A stretch of DNA of 40,346 bases from Bifidobacterium breve. GTDB taxonomy: Bacteria; Actinomycetota; Actinomycetes; S36-B12. Positions 25,153 to 33,709 of the stretch are shown piece after piece. The DNA lies in assembly GCA_945861925.1 (NCBI GenBank), contig CAMAWO010000005.1:1-40346 (forward strand), in the 5' to 3' direction. How positions within the stretch are numbered: the first letter of the stretch is position 1; each line of letters opens with the position of its first letter. Made by a program: the position numbers and the translations under genes. The notes beneath the pieces were generated by a model. It was not told the DNA's origin. It made no database searches and saw only the letters and a list, made by a program, of their open reading frames with translations.

Positions 25153-26469
25153 ATGTCGACCACGATCGCCACCGACCTCGCGCGCCTGGACCGCCTACCC
25201 CGCTGGCCCTGGACGAATGGTCTGCTCGCAAACCTCGGTGGCTCGTTCTTCTTCGCTTTCTTCGACATCGTGGTCATCGGCGCAGCCCTGCCGGTCATCA
25301 TCACCGATTTCGACGTGAGCGCGTCTGCAGCAGCGTGGGCCGTGACCGTCAGCCTCATCGGTCTGGTCGTCGGCGAGTTCCTAGGCGCGACCCTCGCCAC
25401 GCGAAAGGGCCGGGTCTTCACGCTCAGAACCGCACTGTGGGTCTTCAGTATCGGCATGATCCTCAGCGCCTGCGCTCCCGGACTCGGCTGGCTCATCGTC
25501 GCGCGATTCATCGCGGGCATCGGGACCGGCGCCGATATCGCAGTCGCTGTCACCTACATATCGGAGATTTGCCCGGCGCGTATGCGGGGCAAGATCACCG
25601 GATTCACCACCGTCTGCGGATATGTCGGCATCGCCATCGTGCCGTTTCTCGCCGCTATCCTCCTTCCCCAGTTCACCTGGGGCTGGCGCGTGCTGTTCGC
25701 CTTCGGTGCACTCGGTGCAGTCGTCCTCGTTCTCACGCGCCGTCACATGCCGCCCTCGCCACGATTCCTCGCCGATCATGGCGAGGAGCAGGAGCTCTCA
25801 GCACTCGTCGATCAGGCGGAGGCCCGGGTGCGCGCCAAGGTCGGCGAACTGCCCCCGCTCGCTGAATCGTTGTCGGTCGATCGACCCGACTCTGCGTCGA
25901 CAGGGAAGCGTCGTTGGGCGCTCCTCGCAGTGCTCGCCATCGCGTGGATCTTCTACTACTTCGGCAACTACGGCTGGCTCGTCGCCGCTCCCACCATCCT
26001 CACCCAGAACGGATTCGGCCTCGCGAGTTCTTTGGCGTTCATCGCGGTTGCCAACCTCGGACTCATCGTCGGCGCCATCGGTGCGTTTGTTATCTCTGAC
26101 CGCTTCGAGCGCAAGCGAATCCTCCTCCTTGCCCTCCTTGTCTGGGCGCTGTCCCTTTCGGCCATCGGCATCATCGGCACGCAGGCGTCAATCGCGATCT
26201 TCGGATTCATCGCCGCCTTCACGATCGGACTCGTCGTCCCGACGTTCTACACCTACACAGCAGAGAACTTCAGCAATCGGATGCGCCCGGTGAGCATGGC
26301 ATTCACCGACGGCATCGGTCACCTCGGTGCGGCCGCAGCACCCATCATCCTCATCGGAATGACGCTGCAGAACGCGTTCCTCGCTATGGCCGGATCCGGT
26401 CTCGTGACAGCGGCGCTCCTGCTGCGATCACGCAGGACGAAGGGACGAACACTTGAGGAGCTAGCCTGA
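25153..26469 (+). CDS. MFS transporter (sugar/organic-acid symporter type)
   Basis: A 438-residue, 12-helix major facilitator. FFFAFFDIVVIGAALPVI is in helix 1, GEFLGATLATRKGRV is the motif-A loop after helix 2, RFIAGIGTGADIAVAVTYISEICPARMRGK is helix 4-5 with the PExxP-like sugar-porter pattern degraded, and RFERKR follows helix 8. This resembles the aromatic-acid/sugar:H+ symporter group. Substrate unknown. The ATG at 25153 has no clear Shine-Dalgarno. Its last 12 codons and the next 55 bases are duplicated at 27430-27519. Confidence 0.85.
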   Translation: MSTTIATDLARLDRLPRWPWTNGLLANLGGSFFFAFFDIVVIGAALPVIITDFDVSASAAAWAVTVSLIGLVVGEFLGATLATRKGRVFTLRTALWVFSIGMILSACAPGLGWLIVARFIAGIGTGADIAVAVTYISEICPARMRGKITGFTTVCGYVGIAIVPFLAAILLPQFTWGWRVLFAFGALGAVVLVLTRRHMPPSPRFLADHGEEQELSALVDQAEARVRAKVGELPPLAESLSVDRPDSASTGKRRWALLAVLAIAWIFYYFGNYGWLVAAPTILTQNGFGLASSLAFIAVANLGLIVGAIGAFVISDRFERKRILLLALLVWALSLSAIGIIGTQASIAIFGFIAAFTIGLVVPTFYTYTAENFSNRMRPVSMAFTDGIGHLGAAAAPIILIGMTLQNAFLAMAGSGLVTAALLLRSRRTKGRTLEELA

Positions 26470-26525
26470 GCGAACGCCAGCCCTCCTCGACGCTGAAGGC
26501 GCGATTCGACCGATCGGTGATTCCG
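26436..26525 (+). repeat. 90-base imperfect direct repeat, copy 1 (end of MFS gene)
   Basis: It covers the MFS C-terminus (GRTLEELA-stop) and 55 bases beyond. It matches 27430-27519 at about three quarters of positions, including a second GRTLEDLA-stop. The two copies bracket the FitA/FitB genes. The remaining bases to 26710 hold no gene. Confidence 0.75.
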
Positions 26526-26710
26526 CTTCCGTCGGGTCGATCACTCGCGCAGTCGAATCTCCATCTCGAAGCATCACTGTCGCGGGACCGCCCTCTGTCA
26601 CCGCCACTCATCCGGGGAGGTTGGCGTGCGCGGGGCATTTCCGGGGCCATTTTGAGACCTCCGTGGACTGGACGAGTCCAAACGTCCAGGGGTGAGGGGT
26701 CCCTCCGGGA

Positions 26711-27130
26711 TCAGGTCGGCTTCCACGGATCGACGAGGGTGATCCCGGTGTGCTCGAAGTCCTTGACGTTGCGGGTGGCCAACGTCGCGTGGTGGGCGCC
26801 GCAGATGGCGGCGATCTGCGCATCGAACCCGTCGATAGGCAGTCCCCGCTGGTCGCGGCGATGGACAAGCGACGCGTAGGCGGCCGCTGCGTCGTGGTCG
26901 AAGGGGATCACATGATCCTCGAACGCGGTGAAGATGTCCGTGGCTGTCCTTCGGAGCATGACCTTGCGCTGGCCCTCGGGGAGCCGTTCGATGCCGTAGA
27001 GGATCTCGGCCACCGTGATCGACGTAGTGAACAGTTCTCTCGGGCTCTGTCCCAGCACCCATTCGCGCACGACGGCCGACGGCGACGGCTTCATCAACTC
27101 GGAGACGACGTTGGTGTCGACAACGATCAT
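26711..27130 (-). CDS. fitB: PIN-domain toxin, FitB/VapC type
   Basis: A 139-residue PIN-domain ribonuclease. The acidic active-site residues are in VDTNVVSELMKP, the Glu of TVAEILYGIERL, and Asp in DGFDAQIAAICGAH and ATRNVKDF. The LPEGQR and DPW endings are typical of the FitB subgroup. It should cleave RNA when not held by the antitoxin. Its ATG overlaps the antitoxin stop (ATGA), so the pair is coupled. All four acidic positions are present, so it looks active. Confidence 0.9.
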   Translation of the reverse strand: MIVVDTNVVSELMKPSPSAVVREWVLGQSPRELFTTSITVAEILYGIERLPEGQRKVMLRRTATDIFTAFEDHVIPFDHDAAAAYASLVHRRDQRGLPIDGFDAQIAAICGAHHATLATRNVKDFEHTGITLVDPWKPT

Positions 27131-27372
27131 GCCGACAGGTCTGCCGCCCGAGCCGGCGTCGTCCGAGCCGGGACCTCGAGATCGACGCCGCCGAGATCGC
27201 CAAAGCGTTCCATCAGGGTGACGAGCAGGCCCGGATGCTGGTCCGGCGCCGTGACCGCCTCCACCAGGATCGCGCGGATCTCAGACTCCATCGAACGACC
27301 GTGGGAGGCGGCCCGCATGCGCAGGCGCTCCTTCACGTCGTCGTCCAGGTTTCTAATACTCACAGCGGCCAT
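27127..27372 (-). CDS. fitA: Antitoxin, FitA/ribbon-helix-helix type
   Basis: An 81-residue protein. MAAVSIRNLDDDVKERLRMRAASHGRSMESEIRAILVEAV is a textbook FitA-like ribbon-helix-helix region, and the C-terminal part would wrap the PIN toxin. The start at 27372 gives this N-terminus; the track start at 27651 is far upstream without support. A TGCTAGCA-centred dyad lies 22 bases upstream. It binds the toxin and represses the operon by family knowledge. Confidence 0.9.
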   Translation of the reverse strand: MAAVSIRNLDDDVKERLRMRAASHGRSMESEIRAILVEAVTAPDQHPGLLVTLMERFGDLGGVDLEVPARTTPARAADLSA

Positions 27373-27393
27373 CAGCCACCCCCATTCTGCCAT

Positions 27394-27408
27394 CAATGCT
27401 AGCACTTG
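27394..27408. promoter_or_regulatory. Candidate FitA operator
   Basis: CAA-TGCTAGCA-C-TTG: a perfect 8-base palindrome with CAA/TTG flanks and one extra base, 22 bases before fitA. Its centre resembles the TGCTATCA half-site reported for FitAB. Autoregulation is likely by family precedent. Confidence 0.5.
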
Positions 27409-27429
27409 CGTGCCAAGACAACGGGAGAG

Positions 27430-27519
27430 AGAGGAGGGCCGAACGCTTGAGGATCTGGCCTGAGCGAGGGTCAGCGCTACTCGATGCTGGAGGTGCGATT
27501 CGACTGTTCGCTGATCCCG
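27430..27519 (+). repeat. 90-base imperfect direct repeat, copy 2 (orphan MFS 3' end)
   Basis: It reads GRTLEDLA-stop in the frame of a vanished MFS gene and then follows copy 1 (26436-26525) for another 55 bases. On the opposite strand both copies encode the end of a secreted-type protein (GISEQSNRTSSIE here, GITDRSNRAFSVE in copy 1), so each looks like a former MFS gene converging on the same neighbour. Confidence 0.7.
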
Positions 27520-27728
27520 GGTAAGACGACCGTGGCCGTCGTGAACACCGTCCTGCCCTTGACGGTCTTCGGGGCGCTCAGCGTGACGATCTCCTTGTAG
27601 CGGTGGAACATCCCGGTCGTCCTCTCCTTGAGCGAACCCCAAGATGTCCACTTGAGCGGCTCGTGCGAGGTGAACGCTCCACAGTCATATGCCGGACGGG
27701 ACCGCGGGGGGGTGCTTGCCCACTTCAA
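27477..27728 (-). pseudogene. Fragment of a secreted actinobacterial protein
   Basis: An 83-codon frame with YDCGAF, LKWTSWGS and HRYKEIVTLSAPKTVKGRTVFTTATV. This resembles the C-terminal half of small secreted actinobacterial proteins that read CG...W-S-WG...NDC-P-C..G.F-HRYPVTV-LS-P-TV-GR-VF. The NDC-P-C segment and the signal peptide are missing, so I call it a remnant. The bases to 27788 hold nothing else. Confidence 0.45.
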
Positions 27729-27788
27729 CTACGGCTACCCCGTGTCACCTCAATTACCGACAGGACCGTATGCCGATCACATCGTCTG

Positions 27789-30164
27789 TCAAGGACAGGA
27801 TCGAGAATGGAGGGGCTCGGTGAAACCGAGTGACCGGTAACCCTTCATCCGCTTGGGTAGCGACGACGCCAGGACCGGGACAAGCTCGTCCACGTAGTCG
27901 TGGACCTCGGCGTGGTCCTTTCCCGGCCAGGTGCGAAGGATGCGCCCGGTGTATTGGACGACGCGACCCTTGAACGCGATCGGTGCGGCCAGGAACAGGG
28001 TGTCCAGTCGCGGACAGTCGAATCCTTCGCCGACGTAGGGTCCCGTCGCCACGATCAGCAGGGGTGCGGCATCGTTGGCGTTCGCGCCAAGCCGCTGCAT
28101 CGCATCGGCTCGCTCGCGTGCCTTCAACCTGCCGGTGAGCACGATGGGGTCCAGGCCCTTCGCCTTGAGGAGGTCCGCGACGCGGTCGACGTGCGCCGTC
28201 CACTGCGTGAGAACCATGCAGTTGCGCTGACGGTCCAAGGCTGTGATCACGTCCGCGACGACCTGTTCGATACGCGCCGGGTCGGCGATCAGGTCCCGGT
28301 AGATGGCGGCCATGCCCCCGGGCGCCTGGCGGTCGGCGTCACCGACATACCGGAAACCGGTCGTGTGGAGGTGGAGCACCCTGTCGATCCCCGATCCGTC
28401 ATTCTCGTCGGTTCCCGGTAGCTGGCCTACCGCCGGCAGGACGACATCGATGACATGCCGGACGGGGCCGAGTTGCTGGGCGATCAGGTCATCGAGCCGG
28501 TCTCGTCGGTATGGGGTCGCGGTCAGTCCGATCCAGTACCGGGCGGGGATCTGCTTGACCACGGCCTCGAACGCCGCGGCGGGGATGTGGTGGCACTCGT
28601 CCACGATCACCTGCCCGTAGCCCTCGGTGATCATGCGTACGTCGCCGCGTCGCGCCAGCGTCTGGAGCGTGGCGATGTCCACCTGATGCGAGCGCCTGGT
28701 GCGACCCCCGCCGAGCTGGCCCGCCTTGACGCCGAGGAGCTCTCCGATGCGGGCCCGCCACTGGTCGGCGAGCGCCTTGCGGTCGACCAGGACGAGGGTC
28801 GACGTCTGGCGCCGGGCGATCAGCGCGCACGCCATAACCGTCTTGCCCGCTCCCGGTGGCGCCACCAGGACGCCGAGGTCATGCGGCTCCAGAGCATCGA
28901 GTGCGCGGGCCTGCGCCGGTCTGAGGGTGGCAGTGAACACCACTTCGATCGCGGCACCGGTCACCGTCTCGTCGGTCATCTCGATCGTGGATCCCACCTC
29001 TTCGGCGAGGGCCTCGACCATCCCGAGGAGTCCGCGGGGCAGGACGAGGTCTCCCTCGAGGGTCTCATCGAAGGACCGGATGAACCGCGGGATGTTCCAC
29101 GTTGAGCGTCGCTGGCGCTGCCGTTCGTCGAACTCGGGATTTCGCAGGCTGGCTGCGTGCATGAGCGTGGACGCGAGCGGCGGGGTCAGATCCTCGCCGC
29201 GGACCACGATGGTGGCGCCTTTGACGACGCGGATGAATGCGGGCGTAGGAACCTGAATGCGGGTCGCGCGGGCCGGGGAGATCCTGGCCGCCCGCGTCCC
29301 GACGGAGGGATCACCGAGCCGGCCCACCGCACGCGAGACCTCCCGCGGTGACATCCGGTCAAGCGTCGACAGGTACGCCCACTGGTCGTCGTGGGGCTCC
29401 ATCGTCGCCAGGTCGAGGAACACCGTTGTCCCACGCCGCCGGCACGTCCCCTGCAGCGGCGCGGCGATCAGATTGCCGAAACCGCCGACGGGAAGGACGT
29501 CCTGGCTGGGGAACAGCCGGTCGTACGCGGCCAGGCTCATCCGCCCGCGGATGGCCATCGCCTCGCGCACCAGACCCATGCCCAGGCGTCGCGCCTCCTG
29601 CGCCCCGATCGCGTCCACGAAGAACACCCAGACGTGAGCACCAAGCCCGGACTGGCTCACCTCCAGAGCAGCGGGCACGCCCTGCGCACGCGCCGCCTTG
29701 AGGTAGGCAAGCGCATCGAGCATGGCCTGCCGGCCATCGAAGTCGGCAGCCAGCCAGTTCGTGCGATCACCGGGAAGCAATGGGTACAGCCCGATGTGCC
29801 GCTGGCCCGCCAGATGCTCGGCGATCACCTCGGGAGTCAGCGCCAGATGCCTGACCGAGCTGCGATCCATTCCCTTGCGCCAGCCGCCTTCGACCGCAGG
29901 CATCCAGCCCGCCTGACCGGAACGCGCGTTGTTCCAGCGCACGGCGTAGACATCGGCCCGCGCCCGGAAGAGGTCGCGGAAGAAGTCCACCTTCGCGCGA
30001 GCCTCACTCGCCTGACTCAGAATTCGCGGATGCGTCGAAGCCTGCTGCTCCGGCGATGGTGGGGCAACCTCCTGCGGCGTCATACGAAGCAACCCGATGA
30101 GTCGTGCGTTCTCCGACTTCAGGCGCGCCACCTCGGCGCTCAGCGCCGCAAGGTCAGGCTCCAC
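27789..30164 (-). CDS. AEP-primase/SF2-helicase protein of TOTE conflict-system type
   Basis: About 791 residues. A short N-terminal coiled coil ([20 protein letters not shown]) is followed by an archaeo-eukaryotic primase domain (about residues 55-290): [26 protein letters not shown] (hDhD catalytic pair) and [11 protein letters not shown] (the sxH-type motif). A DEAD/DEAH helicase then has [11 protein letters not shown] (Walker A), [16 protein letters not shown] and QYTGRILR (motif VI). This is the Pfam 'TOTE conflict system primase' plus helicase arrangement. I start at the GTG at 30164, with TACTCT seven to twelve bases upstream suggesting a leaderless transcript; the track start at 30281 gives an unlikely leader. 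It is divergent from a ruined integrase. A role in element replication or in defence is inferred. Confidence 0.85.
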   Translation of the reverse strand: MEPDLAALSAEVARLKSENARLIGLLRMTPQEVAPPSPEQQASTHPRILSQASEARAKVDFFRDLFRARADVYAVRWNNARSGQAGWMPAVEGGWRKGMDRSSVRHLALTPEVIAEHLAGQRHIGLYPLLPGDRTNWLAADFDGRQAMLDALAYLKAARAQGVPAALEVSQSGLGAHVWVFFVDAIGAQEARRLGMGLVREAMAIRGRMSLAAYDRLFPSQDVLPVGGFGNLIAAPLQGTCRRRGTTVFLDLATMEPHDDQWAYLSTLDRMSPREVSRAVGRLGDPSVGTRAARISPARATRIQVPTPAFIRVVKGATIVVRGEDLTPPLASTLMHAASLRNPEFDERQRQRRSTWNIPRFIRSFDETLEGDLVLPRGLLGMVEALAEEVGSTIEMTDETVTGAAIEVVFTATLRPAQARALDALEPHDLGVLVAPPGAGKTVMACALIARRQTSTLVLVDRKALADQWRARIGELLGVKAGQLGGGRTRRSHQVDIATLQTLARRGDVRMITEGYGQVIVDECHHIPAAAFEAVVKQIPARYWIGLTATPYRRDRLDDLIAQQLGPVRHVIDVVLPAVGQLPGTDENDGSGIDRVLHLHTTGFRYVGDADRQAPGGMAAIYRDLIADPARIEQVVADVITALDRQRNCMVLTQWTAHVDRVADLLKAKGLDPIVLTGRLKARERADAMQRLGANANDAAPLLIVATGPYVGEGFDCPRLDTLFLAAPIAFKGRVVQYTGRILRTWPGKDHAEVHDYVDELVPVLASSLPKRMKGYRSLGFTEPLHSRSCP

Positions 30165-30188
30165 GACCGCAGAGTAGCTCCGCGATCG

Positions 30189-30245
30189 GTCACCCCGTCC
30201 GCCGTTGCGTGATACCGGGCGCCGGGCACCGTTGTGTGGGGTGAC
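30189..30245. repeat. Inverted repeat between helicase and integrase
   Basis: GTCACCCC (30189-30196) and GGGGTGAC (30238-30245) are perfect complements with a 41-base loop. They lie in the divergent spacer just upstream of the helicase start. A regulatory or replication role is possible; chance in GC-rich DNA is also possible. Confidence 0.3.
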
Positions 30246-30316
30246 GGGACCGTACGATGTCGTCGTGAGAATGCTCATCAAATCTCAGTCGTCGCCCTCT
30301 TCGACGGCGGGAGTGC

Positions 30317-31370
30317 ATGATGGCCACTAATCGGCAGCGCTGGCAGGCCGCCAGCCGCACCCGCAACAGCGCACTGCAGTCGCTGCGCGGAGCCCGACAG
30401 CAGCACACCACCACCGGGACCTTGGGCTTGCCATCCTTGACGGTGGCCGGATGGCTGCGCCGCTGGCTCGAGGACGTCGCCCGGCCCACCGTCCGCCTTT
30501 CGACGTGGCGCGACTACGTGACCCCGGTCCGCCGGCACCTGATCCCGAGCCTGGGCGGCCAGAAACTGGCGCGGCTGACGCCCGGCGACGTCCGAGCCAC
30601 GCACCAGCGCGTCGGTGTCCGTGTCCGCGGTGAACAAGGCGCACCGGGTGCTTCGCCCGGCACTGTCCGATGCCGAGCGCGAGAGCCTCGTCGGCGCAAC
30701 GCCGCCCGCCTCGTGCGCACGCTCACGATCGTGTCACCGCGCCGCGCCCTGTCGGCCGGCGACGTCCGGCGGATCCTGGCCGCATCCAGGGCCCAACCGC
30801 GGGACTCCCGGTGCATCGCGGCGCTGCTCACCGGGGTGCGGCAGGGAGAGTTGCTGGGGTTGCAGTGGGACCGGGTCGACCTCGATGCCGGCACCGCAGA
30901 CCTCGCGTGGCAAGTTGCATGCGCTGGGCTACCTGCACGGCCGCCGCCGCCGATCCACGGGCCATGGATGCGGGAAGCCGCGTGCCGGCTCCCACCCCGG
31001 CCCAAGAGCTCCGCCGGGAGGCGCGTCATTCCCCTGCCGCCGATCCTCGTCGACGCCCTCAGGCGACGCGCCATGACCCCTCCCCCTTCGGGCTGGTGTG
31101 GTCGACCAGCGACGGCGGACCGATCCTCACCCGCGACGACCTCGCGGCCTGGCACGCCCTCCTCCAGTGCGCAGGCGTGCCCCGCTGCCCTCTGCACGCG
31201 GCCCACCACGCCACCGCGACACTGCAGTAAAAACAACCTCCGGATCGACATCACCGTCATCCAGTCGATCGTCGGCCACGCCCAGCCCCTGACCACCCAG
31301 CGCCCGAAAACACGCCGACCTGACGATGAGTGAGAATGCCCTCACCCGGCTCGCCGACCACGCCACCTGA
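30317..31370 (+). pseudogene. Tyrosine recombinase (integrase), frameshifted
   Basis: Recognisable integrase parts are spread over three frames. The core-binding domain (SLTVAGWLRRWLEDV ... LTPGDVRATHQRVG) is in frame 1 and AVNKAHRVLRPALSDAERE in frame 2. ALLTGVRQGELLGLQW with the first catalytic Arg returns to frame 1. ILTRDDLAAWHALLQCAGVP with LHAAHHATATL (HxxR become HxxH) is in frame 3, and TVIQSIVGHAQPLTT is in frame 1. The end (HADLTMSENALTRLADHAT) is in yet another frame and the catalytic Tyr codon is lost. At least four indels are needed, so it is dead. Confidence 0.85.
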
Positions 31371-31461
31371 CCCGCGCGCGATGGGTACAGCGATGGGTAC
31401 AGGGGACTGCACCCTAGGTCAATGCGAGACGCCGAAAAACCTAGCACTGCAATGGCTTTGC

Positions 31462-31506
31462 TGGTGGGTCGCGACGGGCTCAAACCGACAACCTACGGTT
31501 TACAAG
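31462..31506 (-). other. tRNA-3'-half-like attachment relic
   Basis: The minus strand reads TTGTAAACCGTAGGTTG, a T-arm-like GTCGGTTTGAGCCCGTC and a CCCACCA end. This is the 3' half of a tRNA from a TGT anticodon (Thr) onward, with a changed TTCGA box and one T-stem mismatch, and without a 5' half. It lies 91 bases after the integrase stop, the usual place of an att core. I read it as an old integration site, not a working tRNA. Confidence 0.55.
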
Positions 31507-31728
31507 AGGATTCAGGCGAAAGTCCCACATCCCAAAACGAGTGCAAAAAAGGACCAAGGAAGGACCACAAGCAGCGACCGTCGAAATAGACAGATCACCT
31601 GCATGGAATCGAAGCGCTCACCCCCAAGGGCGCTCACTCGGTGGCCCAGGATCTGCACGTGGAATCCTGCCGTCAAGGGTGCCACGCTCGACAATGATGG
31701 CGGGCCGGGACGGGGACAACTTCAGTGC
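31507..31728. other. Spacer next to the att relic
   Basis: AT-richer DNA than its surroundings, with a purine-rich stretch (AAAAAAGGACCAAGGAAGGA). No gene, tRNA or dyad was recognised. Confidence 0.35.
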
Positions 31729-32043
31729 CTATCCAGCCTTCTTGACGAGCTGCTCCAGCGCCTCGCGCGCCAGAGCCGACACGGTGGTCCCACGGTCAAC
31801 TGCGAGGCGCTCGGCCCGTTCTCGCACTGATGGGGACAGGCGGAACGTCACTTGCGGCGAGGTACCCGAACCTCCTGCAAGCGAAGGCCGGCCGGCCTTT
31901 CGAGGGAAAGTGATCTCCACACTCTCAAGTGCGGCGTCGTCGGCTTCGAACTCCTGCGCCAGGCGGGCCGCATCGTCTTCGGTGATCACTTGGCCGTCTG
32001 GCGTGGTCCATGCGGCGGTCATTGCCGCCTTCTTGCCGCTCAT
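31729..32043 (-). CDS. Antitoxin-like protein, copy B
   Basis: A 104-residue protein. The ATG at 32043 overlaps the stop of the upstream toxin frame (ATGA); the track start at 32073 lies within that toxin. TTPDGQVITEDDAARLAQEF is a linker helix region. The C-terminal FPRKAGRPSLAG ... FRLSPSVRERAERLAVD and VSALAREALEQLVKK is a ribbon-helix-helix-like DNA-binding part as in copy A. It is complete, while its toxin partner is not. Confidence 0.65.
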   Translation of the reverse strand: MSGKKAAMTAAWTTPDGQVITEDDAARLAQEFEADDAALESVEITFPRKAGRPSLAGGSGTSPQVTFRLSPSVRERAERLAVDRGTTVSALAREALEQLVKKAG

Positions 32044-32299
32044 CGCTTCGCCTCCTCGTACAACGTCCGCCATTTGGGTCGCAGATCCATCGCACGGATC
32101 ACCAGCAGTCCGCCGCCCGTCCGCACCGACATCACTTCGGGCGCCCGGCCAGACTCATCATCTCCAAGGAAGACGAGCCGTTCCTGCAGTCCATGCTCAG
32201 GAGGCAGAATCGCCTCCGCTACCGGGTCGGCGAGGACCTGACGTACTCGGCCCGCCCGATCCGGTGCTTGCGCGCCGACTGAGTGAACTCGATTAACAC
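32040..32299 (-). pseudogene. Frameshifted toxin of TA copy B
   Basis: The GTG at 32299 reads VLIEFTQSARKHRIGRAEYV and then runs to a stop. From there the next frame continues RQVLADPVAEAILPPEHGLQ and on to SVRTGGGLLVIRAMDLRPKW before TLYEEAKR-stop. One single-base indel would restore a toxin of about 86 residues. The H-x-I and R-x-MDLRPK pattern is shared with copy A. The family is unnamed to me (DUF4258/BrnT-like is a guess). Confidence 0.6.
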
Positions 32300-32743
32300 T
32301 TGCTTATTTCGCACGACGTAATGGTTCCTGTCTACCCTGGGAAGCGGTGCTGCCCGCGATGCCGAACCGAAGGAACCGCGAGATGATCGAGGTCACGGAG
32401 AGGATCCACCACTACCCAGATTGACTCCAGCGTCACCGCGCCGACGAATACAGCGGAAACCGCTGATGCGCCGGCCCAGTTGCTCGCGGAGAGTTATACC
32501 CGTACCTCAAGACACGAGATTGCTGCAAATCCTGTAGGTGGTGCCTCAAGATCGCATGGAGAATCCATTCCGACCTTCAGGTTGCGGCTCCGGGTACGTC
32601 TGGATTCGCCCCAGCGGCTTGTTGCCTATCAGGAAGTCTCGTGAGACTCGGCGACATCCACACACATACTGAGAGACAACGGGACAGCGGCGGCGAAGAC
32701 GGCGATCGTCTGAGCGGAGAGTTCCAACACGTTCAATTTGGAC
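32300..32743. other. Spacer without a recognisable gene
   Basis: About 440 bases of lower GC than the genes around it. A short plus-strand frame reads EMIEVTERIHHYPD before a stop, which may be a gene fragment, but I cannot name it. Confidence 0.35.
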
Positions 32744-33076
32744 CTACATACCATCGTTGCCTGTCGATGGCATAACCGAGTCGATCGCGTGCATTACTTG
32801 ATCGACGGTCGGTGATCCGGCCAGTCCATCGGGCGTGGCATAGAGACGGCAGGACAGGCCTATGGGGGAGGCAGGGTCGGCGAAGAGGTCGCGACCGTTG
32901 ACAAGAATGGTCGGGGAGCCGTGAAAGCCCACCGCTTGTGCCTGCTCCCACGTATCGATCACTTCGTGGGCCACGTCGGTAGCGGGGAGCCCCAACCGGC
33001 TCAACGCCAAGCGCACGCTCTCGTCGGCCAACTCCCAATTGGGGCAGTCGTCCATGTACTGCACAGCGATCCGCAC
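32744..33076 (-). CDS. Thioredoxin-like protein with a CPNW motif
   Basis: A 110-residue thioredoxin-fold protein. MRIAVQYMDDCPNWELADE is the first strand and active-site turn, GFHGSPTILVNGRDLF carries the cis-Pro loop, and SCRLYATPDGLAGSPTVDQV is near the end. Only the first Cys of the usual CxxC is present (C-P-N-W); another Cys sits in SCRLY. Similar proteins occur near metal-resistance genes, but none is adjacent here. It starts at the GTG at 33076. Role unknown; a thiol-binding or peroxidase-like role without disulfide exchange is possible. Confidence 0.65.
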   Translation of the reverse strand: MRIAVQYMDDCPNWELADESVRLALSRLGLPATDVAHEVIDTWEQAQAVGFHGSPTILVNGRDLFADPASPIGLSCRLYATPDGLAGSPTVDQVMHAIDSVMPSTGNDGM

Positions 33077-33504
33077 TCGACCAGACTACGCGGACCGTGG
33101 ATCAGCCCCCTTGAGGTTGTTGATGTCGCAGCCGTCGGAGGCGGCATCAACACTCAATCACCGGCGGCAAGCGCGCACCCCCGCATCCAGGGACATTCAC
33201 CTCGGGCCGCAATCCGTCGCTTGGCCACCTCGACGAATGTCAGGCCGACTGTCGACCGGGTGCGCTACCGGACTCATCCCTCGAGAACCCCCTCGGTCTG
33301 GGCCTGACCCGCCGTCTCGGACACACTCGGCGAGGGCTGGGACCTGGTCCCCGCGGTTGTGCGGATCCTGCGAGCGCGGTGGTCGCTGCGACCTAGGCGC
33401 CGACGGGCTGACCAGCCTCGCTTGCATTGGCAGGAAATGGTTCGATCAAGAGTCTGCGCGCGATTGGTATGGACCCGCGGGCAGCCAGCGTCTACTGTCG
33501 CCGT
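33077..33504. other. Spacer without a recognisable gene
   Basis: About 430 bases with only unconvincing overlapping ORFs on both strands. A -10-like TACTGT (33493-33498) lies six bases before the next GTG and suggests leaderless transcription. Confidence 0.35.
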
Positions 33505-33669
33505 GTGGAGTTGATTCTGGGCGGTGTCGTGATCGCCTTCCTCGTGTTCATAGTCGTGGGGGCTGTCACCGGCCGCGTGAAGGTGCAGTCTTGCTGCTCG
33601 CTCTCAGCAACCGATCCTCGACGCGACCTGCGGATGACGACGGCTTTCGAGGACGAGCCACGGCGGTAG
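33505..33669 (+). CDS. Small conserved actinobacterial membrane protein
   Basis: A 54-residue protein from the GTG at 33505. One membrane helix (LILGGVVIAFLVFIVVGAV) is followed by a short tail GRVKVQSCCSLSATDPRRDLRM with a Cys-Cys pair. This layout is familiar from small proteins in many actinobacteria. The track start at 33427 adds a leader that does not fit. Function unknown. It converges on lnt with a 40-base gap. Confidence 0.6.
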   Translation: MELILGGVVIAFLVFIVVGAVTGRVKVQSCCSLSATDPRRDLRMTTAFEDEPRR

Positions 33670-33709
33670 GGCGCACCAGGCCCCCCTTCGAGTCCCCATA
33701 TCGTCGCCA

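Noticed and set aside
27900-29256. Several plus-strand ORFs of 170-270 codons across the primase-helicase
   Set aside because: Shadows of a clearly recognised helicase gene; no motif of their own.
31462-31506. A functional tRNA gene
   Set aside because: No 5' half, a mismatch in the T stem and a changed TTCGA box; it fits only an attachment relic.
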